A stretch of DNA of 57,535 nucleotides from Oscillospiraceae bacterium (GTDB taxonomy: Bacteria; Bacillota; Clostridia; Oscillospirales; Oscillospiraceae): NCBI GenBank assembly GCA_017518225.1, contig JAFWVV010000044.1, forward strand, positions 1 through 57,535. The letters run 5' to 3'. A program made the position numbers and the translations under genes. The notes beneath the pieces were generated by a model. The model made no database searches, had not been told where the DNA came from, and was given only the letters and a program-made list of their open reading frames with translations. This document shows positions 1 to 8,425 of this stretch, one piece after another; the first letter of the stretch is position 1, and every line of letters begins with the position of its first letter.

Positions 1-414
1 ACCTTCTCCGCCTGCTTCGGCCAGGCCTTCCTCGAACTGCATCCCACCAAGTACGCCGAGGAACTGGTAAAGAAGATGGAAAAGAGCGGCGCGAAGGCCT
101 ATCTCGTCAACACCGGCTGGAACGGCACCGGCAGGCGCATCTCTATCAAGGATACCCGCGGCATCATCGACGCGATCCTGGGCGGCGCGATCCTCTCCGC
201 TCCCACCAAGACGATCCCGTACTTCAATTTTGAGGTACCCACGGCGCTCGAGGGCGTGGACAGCGGCATCCTCGATCCGCGCGACACCTACGCCGATCCC
301 GCTGAGTGGGAGGCCAAGGCCAAGGATCTGGCTGCGCGCTTCATCAAGAACTTCGCCAAGTACGAGAGCAACGACGCCGGCAAGGCGCTGGTTGCCGCCG
401 GCCCGCAGCTGTAA
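1..414 (+). CDS. pckA: Phosphoenolpyruvate carboxykinase (ATP), C-terminal part
   Basis: The reading frame is open from the first base and ends with TAA at 412-414, so only the last 137 residues are present. They match the C-terminal end of ATP-dependent PEP carboxykinase: the stretch with ACFGQAF and LHPTKYAE, followed by VNTGWNGTG and the SIKDTR segment that belongs to the nucleotide-binding lobe. The enzyme interconverts oxaloacetate plus ATP with PEP, CO2 and ADP in the cytoplasm; in anaerobes it often runs in the PEP-carboxylating direction. A strong hairpin terminator follows 25 bp after the stop. The N-terminal part lies outside the window, so catalytic residues there cannot be checked. 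Confidence 0.93.
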   Translation, partial: TFSACFGQAFLELHPTKYAEELVKKMEKSGAKAYLVNTGWNGTGRRISIKDTRGIIDAILGGAILSAPTKTIPYFNFEVPTALEGVDSGILDPRDTYADPAEWEAKAKDLAARFIKNFAKYESNDAGKALVAAGPQL

Positions 415-439
415 AACAAGGTTTCTGAGCTTTCTGTAT

Positions 440-477
440 AAAAACTGCCGTGTGGAAAATACCACATGGCAGTTTTT
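440..477. terminator. Bidirectional intrinsic terminator
   Basis: A 16-bp stem (one G-T pair) with a short A-rich loop, preceded by A-run and followed by T-run, lies between the convergent pckA end and the dehydrogenase end. It can serve both strands. Confidence 0.85.
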
Positions 478-488
478 TATTTGCTTAT

Positions 489-1730
489 TTACGCAAAATC
501 GAGCACACGCTTCATGCGAATCAGTGTCAGGCGGTTACGGATGGCGGCGGAGATGTTGAGCGCCTCATCGCCCAGCGCAGGATCAATGCCGATGTGCTCC
601 GGCAGATACTTGCAGCCGCAGGCGCGATAGAGCGTTTCCATTTCTTCCACGGACGGGATTTCGTTGATGATGGCGACGATTTCGTCCCAATGATCGACGA
701 TGTTTTGCGCCTCAAAGTGACCGAGAATATCGTCGGCGTTTTCTTTCAGAATGCCCTCGCACAGCCGCTCGCCGAATTTCTCCAGCACCCAGTCGCGGGT
801 GAGCGGCGTGAAGGGACGGGCTTTGGGGCGCAGCGCCGCCAGACGGTGATATTCGCGGCAGCAGGCAAAGGTGCCGACGCCGACACACTCGCCGTGGATG
901 CCCTCGGCCTGCTCAAAGCGAGGCGGCTTCATCTCCACCAGATGCGCCATCAGATGCTCGGCGCCGGAGGCGGCGCGGGAGTTGTCCCAGAGCTGCATGG
1001 TCAGCCCGCTCGTCATCTGTGCCATGGTCATGGCCTCGTGATCAACTTCGCTCGTTGCCGCCATCTTATCCGCAGCGGCGCGCATGATGTCCAGCGCCTC
1101 CTGCGCAAGGCCGGCTACCATCGGGCAATAGTCCTCGCCGGATACCAGCGTGGCGATTTTCCAGTCGGCGAGGGAAATGTACTTGGACAGAATGTCGTTG
1201 ATGCCGCTGGCGACCAGACGCGCCGGCGCACCCTGAATGATGTCCAGATCTGCAACGACCAGCGCGGGCGCTTTCATGTGGATGGATTTTTTCTGACCCT
1301 GGATGATAACCGAGCAGATGCTGGCGGTAAAGCCGTCGGAGCTGGCGAGCGTCGGCACGGCGACAAAGGGGATGCCCAGCTTGTAGGCGGGGTAGCGGCC
1401 GAAGTCCATGATGGTGCCCGCGCCAAAGGCGACAATGACCTCGGGATGATCGAGCTGCTGCATCATCTCCTCAATCAGCACATCCTCCGAGCGCAGCCCC
1501 TGCGCGTTCAGTACGATCTCCTGATCGGCCTGAACGTGCTTGCCCTCGGTCAAGCCATAAACGAAGCTGTCGTACACGACAGCGCGGCGTTTGCCGGCCA
1601 GCCCGGCTGCCGCCATATATTCCTCAAAGCGGCTCAGAGCGCCGTATTCCACGACAACAAGCTTTGTCTCCAGCTCGTGATTACGCCCGCAGCTGCAGGG
1701 GCCGACGTATTTTGAGCAATCCATAATCAT
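489..1730 (-). CDS. araM: sn-glycerol-1-phosphate dehydrogenase (AraM/EgsA family)
   Basis: A 413-residue member of the iron-containing alcohol dehydrogenase/glycerol-1-phosphate dehydrogenase superfamily. The family reduces dihydroxyacetone phosphate to sn-glycerol-1-phosphate with NAD(P)H. Visible signs: the dinucleotide-binding GAGTIMDFGRY at about 104-114, the VPTLASSDGF segment at about 126-135 that corresponds to VPT(A/T)LS.DG in AraM, and metal-ligand candidates Asp plus two His in GAEHLMAH and in HGECVGVGT. ATG at 1730 is chosen because AGGAGG sits 9 nt upstream; a second ATG two codons in is possible. A promoter precedes it. The family assignment is good. Specificity for glycerol-1-phosphate rather than another polyol phosphate is inferred. 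Confidence 0.8.
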   Translation of the reverse strand: MIMDCSKYVGPCSCGRNHELETKLVVVEYGALSRFEEYMAAAGLAGKRRAVVYDSFVYGLTEGKHVQADQEIVLNAQGLRSEDVLIEEMMQQLDHPEVIVAFGAGTIMDFGRYPAYKLGIPFVAVPTLASSDGFTASICSVIIQGQKKSIHMKAPALVVADLDIIQGAPARLVASGINDILSKYISLADWKIATLVSGEDYCPMVAGLAQEALDIMRAAADKMAATSEVDHEAMTMAQMTSGLTMQLWDNSRAASGAEHLMAHLVEMKPPRFEQAEGIHGECVGVGTFACCREYHRLAALRPKARPFTPLTRDWVLEKFGERLCEGILKENADDILGHFEAQNIVDHWDEIVAIINEIPSVEEMETLYRACGCKYLPEHIGIDPALGDEALNISAAIRNRLTLIRMKRVLDFA

Positions 1731-1764
1731 AGCAATGATCCTCCTTCGGTATTTGTATAAGCAT

Positions 1765-1792
1765 ATTATACACGATCACGCGCATAAGGCAA
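1765..1792 (-). promoter_or_regulatory. Promoter of the glycerol-1-phosphate dehydrogenase gene
   Basis: Read on the minus strand: TTGCCT, 16-bp spacer, TATAAT, then a 35-bp leader to the ATG at 1730. Confidence 0.6.
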
Positions 1793-1890
1793 AGTTTATT
1801 TTTCTTTTTCTATGAGCATCCGGAATCCGACGGGATACGCGCGGACAGGGGCGTATACTGTGGATATCATCCGAGAAAAGGAGAAAGACG

Positions 1891-2487
1891 ATGAAAAAGA
1901 TTCTGTGCGCGCTTTTGGTGCTGATTTTCCTGTTTTCAACCGGCGTTTCGGCGGATTATGACCCCGGCTTGGATTATTTGACGATTGCCTGTACGGCGCT
2001 TTCCTGCGGCGACCACGACGCCGGACGTGCGGCGGCGATCTGCCACAACGAGCGCTTGGAAGACCAAAGGATCGCGGCGGTACGCGTTGACTATGATGCG
2101 CTGATGTGGCTGTCCAAATTGATTGAGCATGAAGCGGGGAGCCGTCTGTGCGGCGTTGAGTGGCGTATGTGCGTGGGCGAGGTCGTACTCAACCGGGTTG
2201 CGTCGTCGGAATTTCCCGACAGCATCGAGGAGGTCATTTTTCAAAAAGGGCAGTACGCCGGGGTGGACTGCGATGACTTTCGCTATGAGCTCAATCCGGA
2301 TGAGTTGAGCATCGAGGCGGCGCTGCGTCTGCTGCAGGGCGAGCGGCTGATGGCGCCGCAGGTGGTTTTTCAGGCCTATTTTGAGCAGGGGAGCGGCGTC
2401 TACCGAAGCTTTGAAAACGCCGTCAACGGTACGATGTATTTCTGTATCAGCAACAATCCGGCCTTGTACGGAAGAAACCGCCGTTAA
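1891..2487 (+). CDS. Secreted cell wall hydrolase, SleB/Hydrolase_2 family
   Basis: A 198-residue protein starting with a clear Sec signal peptide (KK then a long hydrophobic run, probable cleavage near residue 21, VSA). From about residue 70 it has the SleB-type lytic transglycosylase core: a W-L-S-K-L-I-E-H-E-A block with the likely catalytic Glu, then V-G-E-V-V-L-N-R-V and the FPDSIEEVI block that is typical of cortex-lytic enzymes. It should cut peptidoglycan outside the membrane. It lacks the N-terminal peptidoglycan-binding domain of true SleB, so a role in spore germination is only one possibility. The start is supported by AAAGGAGAAAG upstream. The gene stands alone between two other transcription units. 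Confidence 0.82.
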   Translation: MKKILCALLVLIFLFSTGVSADYDPGLDYLTIACTALSCGDHDAGRAAAICHNERLEDQRIAAVRVDYDALMWLSKLIEHEAGSRLCGVEWRMCVGEVVLNRVASSEFPDSIEEVIFQKGQYAGVDCDDFRYELNPDELSIEAALRLLQGERLMAPQVVFQAYFEQGSGVYRSFENAVNGTMYFCISNNPALYGRNRR

Positions 2488-2548
2488 AATGCAAAAAATG
2501 CGGAGAAAAATAGCAGATAAATCGTCAAATCGACAGAGCCTGTCAAGC

Positions 2549-2577
2549 TTGCACTCTCCGGTAAGCTGTGGTACAAT
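2549..2577 (+). promoter_or_regulatory. Promoter of the AspT-type transporter
   Basis: TTGCAC, 17-bp spacer, TACAAT, about 70 bp upstream of the ATG at 2646. Confidence 0.55.
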
Positions 2578-2645
2578 GAGCCAGGTTTTGTGTGGTTTAG
2601 CAAATGCAGCCATACGGAGAAATACAAAAGGGGAGTTTTACTAAT

Positions 2646-3845
2646 ATGGACTACCTGGGCGGACTTGTCAGCAGCATCTTCTCCATCATTTTTATCGTGT
2701 TTGTCATCGGCGCGGTGGGCTATCTGCTCGGCGCGATCAGCGTGAAGGGCGTTTCCCTCGGCACGGCCGGCGTGCTGCTTGCGGCGCTGCTGTACGGCGT
2801 GCTGGCGAGCTATGTGCCGTCTTTTCACGTCGGGGAGAAAGAGATCATCCTCTTTGACGCCGGCCTGAAGACCAAGTTCAGCCTGGTCTCTTCCATCGGC
2901 ACGGCGATGTTTGTGACCTCTGTCGGCTTTATCGCCGGCCCGAAGTTCTTCCGCAGCTTCAGCCGCGCGACCATGTCCTACGTCTACATGGGCATCATCA
3001 CCATCTGCCTCGGCGCGCTGGTGACGGTGCTGCTTACGCTGATCGACAGCAAGCTTGAGGCTTCGATGGCCGTCGGCTTGATGACCGGGGCGCTCACCAG
3101 CACTCCGGGTCTCTCTGCGGCGAAGGAAGTCGCCGGAGAGGGTGCGGATCTCGTGACTGCGGGCTACGGTATTGCTTATCTTTTCGGCGTGCTGGGCGTG
3201 GTCTTCTTCGTACAGCTGCTGCCGCGTATTCTGAAGGTCGATATTGCCGCTGAGCGCGAGCGCTTCGTTGCGGCCAGCGCTGTCTCGGGCGGCAAGCTGC
3301 GCGGCGATTTGAAAAAGCTGGAGGACTTCGGTTTTCTGCCTTTCTTCCTCGCGATCGCCATGGGCTGTGTGATCGGCGCGGTGAAGATCCCCGGCATCAA
3401 CTTCTCCCTCGGCAACTCCGGCGGCTGCCTGATCGCGGGCCTGCTGGTCGGCCACTTCGGCCATATCGGCAAGATCGACCTGCGTATCGAAAAGAGTACG
3501 CTGAACTTCTTCCGCGAGCTCGGCCTCGTGCTGTTTCTGATCGGCGCGGGCGTGCCCGGCGGCGTGAACTTCGTCGCCAACATCAAGCTGGCCTACTTCA
3601 TCTACGGCGCGCTGATCACGCTTATTCCGATGATCGGCAGCTACCTGATCGGCCGCTACGTCTTCAAGCTGGATATCTTCAACAATCTCGGCTCCATCAC
3701 CGGCGGCATGACCAGCACCCCGGCGCTCGGCGCGCTCATCAGCACCGCCGGAACCGACGAGGTCGCCGCCTCCTACGCCGCGACCTATCCCGTCGCGCTG
3801 GTGATCGTCGTGATTGCCGTGAAAGTCATCCTGCTGGTGTTCTGA
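2646..3845 (+). CDS. AspT/YidE/YbjL-type membrane transporter (AAE family)
   Basis: A 399-residue integral membrane protein with about ten hydrophobic segments. It has the two-fold repeat typical of the aspartate:alanine exchanger family: the first half carries GLMTGALTSTPGL (about residue 150) and the second half GGMTSTPALGAL (about 360), the paired signature around which the transport site forms. The central TrkA-C regulatory domains of larger members are missing, so this is the compact form. The family exchanges amino or dicarboxylic acids, but the substrate cannot be told from sequence. ATG at 2646 is preferred over one 42 bp earlier because the GGGGAG site lies just before it. A terminator follows the stop. 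Confidence 0.8.
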   Translation: MDYLGGLVSSIFSIIFIVFVIGAVGYLLGAISVKGVSLGTAGVLLAALLYGVLASYVPSFHVGEKEIILFDAGLKTKFSLVSSIGTAMFVTSVGFIAGPKFFRSFSRATMSYVYMGIITICLGALVTVLLTLIDSKLEASMAVGLMTGALTSTPGLSAAKEVAGEGADLVTAGYGIAYLFGVLGVVFFVQLLPRILKVDIAAERERFVAASAVSGGKLRGDLKKLEDFGFLPFFLAIAMGCVIGAVKIPGINFSLGNSGGCLIAGLLVGHFGHIGKIDLRIEKSTLNFFRELGLVLFLIGAGVPGGVNFVANIKLAYFIYGALITLIPMIGSYLIGRYVFKLDIFNNLGSITGGMTSTPALGALISTAGTDEVAASYAATYPVALVIVVIAVKVILLVF

Positions 3846-3853
3846 TAATGTAC

Positions 3854-3895
3854 AAAGTCTCCCGTTGGTTGCAAAGGAAATCGATGGGAGACTTT
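3854..3895 (+). terminator. Intrinsic terminator after the AspT-type transporter
   Basis: A 10-bp perfect stem, extendable with G-T pairs, followed by a T-rich stretch, 9 bp after the stop codon. Confidence 0.7.
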
Positions 3896-3928
3896 TCTTG
3901 TTTTGTCCTCACAGGATTATGTTTTTTT

Positions 3929-4010
3929 TGATAGTTCTTGGTATGGTATAATGTGCCTGTGCTTTATTGCGCTGACAGCAATGTTATAGTTCCCTGATAG
4001 TTCTTGGTAT
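3929..4010. repeat. 16-bp direct repeat pair
   Basis: The 16-mer TGATAGTTCTTGGTAT occurs at 3929-3944 and again at 3995-4010. Each copy is followed within a few bases by a TATAAT-like run. The pair lies just left of the long inverted repeat at 4021-4085. No gene is seen between 3846 and 4086. Confidence 0.75.
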
Positions 4011-4020
4011 ATAATATTTT

Positions 4021-4085
4021 GGTTCTATAATAAATGTTGGGTGCGGACCCCTTCGGGATCCACCCCCAACATTTATTATAGAACC
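4021..4085. repeat. 65-bp inverted repeat with 21-bp perfect outer arms
   Basis: The outer arms (4021-4041 and 4065-4085) are exact reverse complements beginning GGTTCTATAATAAATG. A GC-rich inner stem with a TTCG loop closes the hairpin. It ends 1 bp before the stop codon of the minus-strand gene 4087-5061 and could terminate its transcript. The arms look like insertion sequence ends joined head to head. The likeness to ISL3-type ends is from memory and unproven. Confidence 0.75.
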
Positions 4086-4086
4086 T

Positions 4087-5061
4087 TTATTTCTCGTAAT
4101 TCTTAAACATTGTGTCGGTGGCGTGGCGGATGGCGCGGGTGACTTCTTCGACCTTTTCCGGATCCCAAGCCTCTTTGTCGGCGCGCAGGAAGGAGGTTTT
4201 GTCTACGCGGTTGTCAAACACGCCGATGGGTACTTGCCAATGCCTGCCGTGCGCGTCGAAGCTCACGCAGTCGGGCTTGTCGCTGTGCTGCATCAGATAC
4301 TCCATGTCGTCGCAGCCGTAGTCGCCCAGCATGACGGCCATCGGCACGCCGTGGTGCAGGTTGGAGCCGGGATCGTTCGGGTCGGCGCGGTCGGCGTTCT
4401 TGCGGCGGGATTCCTCAGGCGTGACCCAGATGTAGAGAATGACGGCGTTTTCCAGGATCTCCGGGCAGAACATCGGCAGGGAGTACTGATAGCCGAAAAA
4501 GCCGGTCAGCGGCAGGGAAGATCCGTCCGGCCCGCCGCGGGCGCACTCGATGACGATGGTCTTGTCCTCAAAGCTCTCCGGATAGGCGCGCTGCTTCTCG
4601 TCGAGCATATCGCGCGCTTCCTTCTCCAGCTTCTGAGCGAGCGTTTCACGCAAATCCTCGCGGAGAAGACCCATGCGCGGCGGAATGCCTGCGCCAAGCC
4701 CGGCGCGGTCAATACGCTCGAAGAGGAGCTTGGCGGCGGAGTCTGGCTTGGTGACGCTGCGGTTCATCAAATCGTGGAAGTCCTCGTTAAGGAGATTGAT
4801 CAGCGTACCCCAGTCGCGCCCGTCGGTGAAGGGCTCCTCACCGGGGTAGAAGATGCGCGGCTCGCCCAGGGCCTCCAGCTCGTTGTCGATGCGGCGCATC
4901 ATGTGGACATAGGGAAAATCGTCCAGCTGGAGATTTTCGCCGATGTGGAACTCGGTCTTGAGACGCTCGGCCTCAAGCTGGGCCATGAAGTTTCTGACCT
5001 CGGACTTGCCGGAGGCGGGCAGCGCCTGCAGCAGTACGACCTTAAACACCTGATTGCTCAT
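4087..5061 (-). CDS. P-loop NTPase, kinase-like, function unknown
   Basis: A 324-residue soluble protein. After a beta strand (KVVLLQ) it carries a Walker A loop at about residues 13-20 (LPASGKSE). Later hydrophobic strands occur as IVIECARGG and NAVILYIWV, and an Arg/Lys-rich lid-like stretch (EESRRKNADRAD) follows. This is the layout of small-molecule kinases and zeta-toxin-like P-loop proteins, but I do not recognise the family. It is the last gene of the minus-strand run that starts at phnD, 16 bp behind the 5'-nucleotidase gene, so a link with phosphorus or nucleotide metabolism is plausible. The start is supported by GGAGAG upstream. Confidence 0.7.
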   Translation of the reverse strand: MSNQVFKVVLLQALPASGKSEVRNFMAQLEAERLKTEFHIGENLQLDDFPYVHMMRRIDNELEALGEPRIFYPGEEPFTDGRDWGTLINLLNEDFHDLMNRSVTKPDSAAKLLFERIDRAGLGAGIPPRMGLLREDLRETLAQKLEKEARDMLDEKQRAYPESFEDKTIVIECARGGPDGSSLPLTGFFGYQYSLPMFCPEILENAVILYIWVTPEESRRKNADRADPNDPGSNLHHGVPMAVMLGDYGCDDMEYLMQHSDKPDCVSFDAHGRHWQVPIGVFDNRVDKTSFLRADKEAWDPEKVEEVTRAIRHATDTMFKNYEK

Positions 5062-5077
5062 TGTTTTCTCTCCTTTA

Positions 5078-6595
5078 TTAGTAGTTCAGCTTAAGCCACT
5101 GCGTACGATCAACGCGGATATCCCGGTGTTGGTCGACGTAGCGGATGATCTGCTCAGAAATTTCCTCCGTCTGCTCGCGCACGAGCGCGCAGCCAGCGTA
5201 GCAGCCGTAGCCGCCCGCCCCGGAGGCGCGGTAGTTGTTCAGACAGAGCGTAAGCTCTTTATCCTCGCTCAGCTCCTCGCCCTGATAGACGATGGAGCGG
5301 ACGCGATCGCCCGGTGTGCGCCGCAGATCCATCGTAACGAATACGCCTGCGAGATAATCATAATTGAAATGCTGTACGATGGGCTGCAGAAAGCTCTCGC
5401 TGACACAGAGCTTTCCCTGCGCGTCAAAGGCAAAGTACTCGGCGCTGCGCTCCAGCGCGGCTTTCAACACCGCACGGTTGACGCGAATGGTTTTCAGCGT
5501 GTTTGGGAAGACATAGGTGGCGACGATATCGCGCACGGTGACCTCGCGATCGAAGCCCTTGACTTCGTTGGCAAGGCTGGTGCACGAGAGATCAGCGCCC
5601 GAAACCTCGAGCTGTACCTGATTGAAGAAGTTCGCAATCAGTGAGCCCTCCGCCGCCATGGTCAGCGGATCAAGCGGCGTCAGAGCCGTATCCAGATGCC
5701 CGAGGGGCGTATCCAGAAACGAGGCGGTCTCCGCCTCGGGTGAGGCAAGAAGCGCCGCTAAATCCGTCGGCGTTTGATCTCCCGCGGGCAAAAGCGCAGA
5801 CGAGACGGCCAGCGCGTCATCCACATCAAAGGCGAGATCCACGCGCGCATATTGCCGCGCTTTGTCGGGCGGCTGGATGCAGTGTGTGCCGAAGAGATTG
5901 CGGTTTTCAAAAGGCATGTGCTGGTGCCCCGTGAGCAGCAGGTCGAAATCCAGCTCGCGGCAGATGCGCCAGCCCTGGTTTTCGCCGCTGTCCGAGAGCA
6001 GCTCGCCGCTCGCCAGGTCGTTTTCAAAGCCGCCGTGATAGAGGCAGACCGTGAGATCCACCTGCTGGGCTTTCAGTGCGCAGAGCGCGTCCTTTGCGGC
6101 CGCGAAAGCGTCGGTAAAGCTGAGACCCTCGATGTTCTCCGGCTTCTCCCAGCGCGGGACAAAATGGCTCGTCACGCCGGTCAGCCCGACGCGCAGACCG
6201 TTTTTCATCGTGACGACGGCGGTTTTCTCTACGCCGCGCAGGCCGTCTACGTTGGCGCAGAGGCAGCGTGCGTCCAGCGCGGCGAGATAGCGCTCGAGCT
6301 CTGCGACGCCATAGTTGAAGTCGTGGTTGCCGAGCGTGACGAAGTCATAGCCGCAGCGGTTCATAATCTCCGCGACAAGCAGGCTGCGCTCCTGGGTGCG
6401 GCTGTAAAGCCAATAGGTGAAGGGACTCCCTTGCAGGGTGTCGCCGCCGTCGAGAACCAAGCTGTTGCCGTCCTTGATAAACTGCGAAGCGCAGTTGACA
6501 AGGCCGCTTGGCGCGCGGCAATTCTTTGCGTAGTCCGTCGGCGCAAAATAGCCGTGGACGTCGGAGGTGAAAAACAGCGTCAGCTTACGATCCAT
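5078..6595 (-). CDS. 5'-nucleotidase/2',3'-cyclic phosphodiesterase-like metallophosphoesterase
   Basis: A 505-residue two-domain enzyme. The N-terminal calcineurin-like domain shows all metal-binding blocks: FTSDVHG (about 9-15), GGDTLQG (about 50), GNHDFNYG (about 92-99), an H in CLYHGG and GHQHMPFE (about 218). The C-terminal half matches the 5'-nucleotidase substrate-binding domain, with ending NNYRASGAGGYGCY. Family members remove phosphate from nucleotides or cyclic nucleotides. There is no signal peptide, so unlike many relatives this one appears cytoplasmic. It lies 109 bp downstream of the second phnE and upstream of the P-loop gene. This suggests it processes a phosphorylated compound brought in by the Phn-type transporter. 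Confidence 0.85.
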   Translation of the reverse strand: MDRKLTLFFTSDVHGYFAPTDYAKNCRAPSGLVNCASQFIKDGNSLVLDGGDTLQGSPFTYWLYSRTQERSLLVAEIMNRCGYDFVTLGNHDFNYGVAELERYLAALDARCLCANVDGLRGVEKTAVVTMKNGLRVGLTGVTSHFVPRWEKPENIEGLSFTDAFAAAKDALCALKAQQVDLTVCLYHGGFENDLASGELLSDSGENQGWRICRELDFDLLLTGHQHMPFENRNLFGTHCIQPPDKARQYARVDLAFDVDDALAVSSALLPAGDQTPTDLAALLASPEAETASFLDTPLGHLDTALTPLDPLTMAAEGSLIANFFNQVQLEVSGADLSCTSLANEVKGFDREVTVRDIVATYVFPNTLKTIRVNRAVLKAALERSAEYFAFDAQGKLCVSESFLQPIVQHFNYDYLAGVFVTMDLRRTPGDRVRSIVYQGEELSEDKELTLCLNNYRASGAGGYGCYAGCALVREQTEEISEQIIRYVDQHRDIRVDRTQWLKLNY

Positions 6596-6628
6596 AAAAC
6601 TCTCTCAATCACGTGACAGGATATCAAT

Positions 6629-6656
6629 GCCTCTGCAAAAAGCGCAGAGGCGTTTT
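6629..6656 (+). terminator. Hairpin with T-run on the plus strand
   Basis: A GCCTCTGC/GCAGAGGC stem with an A-rich loop is followed by CGTTTTTT when read on the plus strand, between two minus-strand genes. On the minus strand no T-run follows, so it would stop antisense rather than operon transcription. Confidence 0.5.
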
Positions 6657-6704
6657 TTACCGGAGAGCCCGGCGCCGCTTGGCGCGTGGCGCATGGGACG
6701 ATGA

Positions 6705-7556
6705 TTATTCGCCGCGAGCGAGCTTTTTGCGGATGCGGGTAGAAAGGAATTCAATGACCAGCACGAGGAACATCAGCCCCCAGACAAAGGAGCCGACCAT
6801 CGCCCAGCGACGGCTGTTGAGGCATTGTACCAGCGATGCGCCAATGCCGCCTGCGCCGACGATACCGAGGGTCGTGGCGTCCTTGAGGTTGATGTCGAAA
6901 CGGTAGATCGTTGTGGAGATGAAGCTCGCTGTCAGCTGCGGGATCACGCCGTAGCGGATTTTCTGGAAGGGGGTGCAGCCCATAGCGTCCAGACTTTCAA
7001 GGATACGGGTGTCCAGATCCTCAATGGCGGTGATGTACATCTTTGCAATCATGCCGATGGAGCAGACCGACTGCGTGATGACACCGCAGGAGGCGCCGGG
7101 GCCGGTTACGCGAATCCACATCAGCGCCCAGACCAGGCTGGGGATCGTGCGAATCAGCAGAATGATAATACGAAAGAGGTACGCAATGGGGGCGGGCATG
7201 ATGTTCGAGGACGCGAGAAAGGCAAAGGGAATGGCGAGGATCGCGCCGATCAGCGTGCCGAGCACGGCAATGGCCATGGTTTGCAGCAGCAGGAAAGGCA
7301 CGTCGGTATCGCCGGTGCCGAACATCAGCTTGAGATCCGGGTGGGTCACGCCGCTGATGACGCCCTTGGCGACCTGACTGCCGGTGACGGTCAAGCCGTC
7401 AAACTGGATGCTGCTGCCGGACCAGGTGACTAAGAGGGTGAGGATCAAAACGATGATCAGATACAGCCACCACTTGCGCGGCCGATTGGCGTACATCTCC
7501 GCTGCGGTCAGCTTTTGATCCAGCTTTTGCTCAAACTGTTTCAATTTTTCAGACAT
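6705..7556 (-). CDS. phnE: Phosphonate-type ABC transporter permease
   Basis: A 283-residue inner membrane protein with about six transmembrane segments and the binding-protein-dependent permease domain. Visible features are a cytoplasmic N-terminus of about 28 residues, a first membrane helix (WLYLIIVLILTLLV), and the coupling-helix region near SLDAMGCTPFQKIRYGVIPQL, cut short here but matching the EAA loop of PhnE proteins. It should form a heterodimeric channel with the neighbouring PhnE (7570-8421), powered by PhnC. The two permease genes are 13 bp apart. The start at 7556 has GGAGG nearby (AAAGGAGGATC). The substrate (phosphonate, phosphite or a phosphate ester) cannot be settled from sequence. 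Confidence 0.88.
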   Translation of the reverse strand: MSEKLKQFEQKLDQKLTAAEMYANRPRKWWLYLIIVLILTLLVTWSGSSIQFDGLTVTGSQVAKGVISGVTHPDLKLMFGTGDTDVPFLLLQTMAIAVLGTLIGAILAIPFAFLASSNIMPAPIAYLFRIIILLIRTIPSLVWALMWIRVTGPGASCGVITQSVCSIGMIAKMYITAIEDLDTRILESLDAMGCTPFQKIRYGVIPQLTASFISTTIYRFDINLKDATTLGIVGAGGIGASLVQCLNSRRWAMVGSFVWGLMFLVLVIEFLSTRIRKKLARGE

Positions 7557-7569
7557 GTCGATCCTCCTT

Positions 7570-8421
7570 TCAGCTCAGCTTCTTGCGCAGGTATTCGCTG
7601 AAGAACTCGATGGCGACAACCACCACGAACAAGGTCAGCAGCACCATGCCGAGGCCGTTGTAGTCACGCCAGCCGATACGCTCGTTGATCGTGATGCCGA
7701 GACCGCCGGCGCCGACGTAGCCGAGGATGGCGGAGGCGCGGATGTTCATCTCAAAGCAGTAAAGGCTGTGGCTGAGATAGACCGGCAAAATCTGCGGCAC
7801 GCAGGCAGCCCAGAAGGCCTGAAACTTGTTGGCGCCCATGGCCTCCATCGCCTCAAAGGGGCCCATGTCGATGGTCTCAATGCTCTCATAGAGCATTTTG
7901 GCGACGATGCCAAAGGTGAAAATCGAGATGGCCAGCGTACCGGCAAAGGTGCCCAGGCCAAAGACCAGCGCGCAGACCAGCGCGATGACGAGCGTGGGCA
8001 GCGTACGGATCAGCGCAAGGATAAAACGAAATACGCTGACGATCACATGGCTCTTGTTAATGTTTGTCGAAGACAGCACGGCAACGGGCAGCGCCAGCGC
8101 GCAGCCGATGACTGTGCCGAGGATCGACATTTTGATTGTGTCGACCAGCGGGCCGGTGACCTTGTCAAAGAAGCTCCACTTCGGGTGGAAGAGCTGGGTA
8201 AACAGCTTCAGCAGTTCGTTGAATCGGCTGATAATGACGGTAAAATCAAAACGGGTTGCCTTTAGTGACAGAAAAATTGCAATAGCAAGCAGCGCAACGA
8301 TCAAGGGGGTGCGGCTGCGGCGGCGCAATGTCGAATGGCCGTTGGCAAGCGTGATGACCTGCGGCTTGAAGATTTTATCAAACCAGGTTAGCTTGACCAG
8401 GGAGGTGTTTTCCTTATCCAT
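7570..8421 (-). CDS. phnE: Phosphonate-type ABC transporter permease, second copy
   Basis: A 283-residue PhnE-family permease, also with about six membrane segments and the EAA loop (EAMEAMGANKFQAF). An upstream in-frame start at 8520 would lie deep inside phnC. ATG at 8421 follows GGGGAGTGA and the phnC stop by 4 bp, so that is the start used here. Two different PhnE proteins encoded side by side usually form a heterodimer. It shares the ending motif (LRKKLS) and general fold with its neighbour, consistent with an old tandem duplication. Confidence 0.88.
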   Translation of the reverse strand: MDKENTSLVKLTWFDKIFKPQVITLANGHSTLRRRSRTPLIVALLAIAIFLSLKATRFDFTVIISRFNELLKLFTQLFHPKWSFFDKVTGPLVDTIKMSILGTVIGCALALPVAVLSSTNINKSHVIVSVFRFILALIRTLPTLVIALVCALVFGLGTFAGTLAISIFTFGIVAKMLYESIETIDMGPFEAMEAMGANKFQAFWAACVPQILPVYLSHSLYCFEMNIRASAILGYVGAGGLGITINERIGWRDYNGLGMVLLTLFVVVVAIEFFSEYLRKKLS

Positions 8422-8425
8422 CGGC

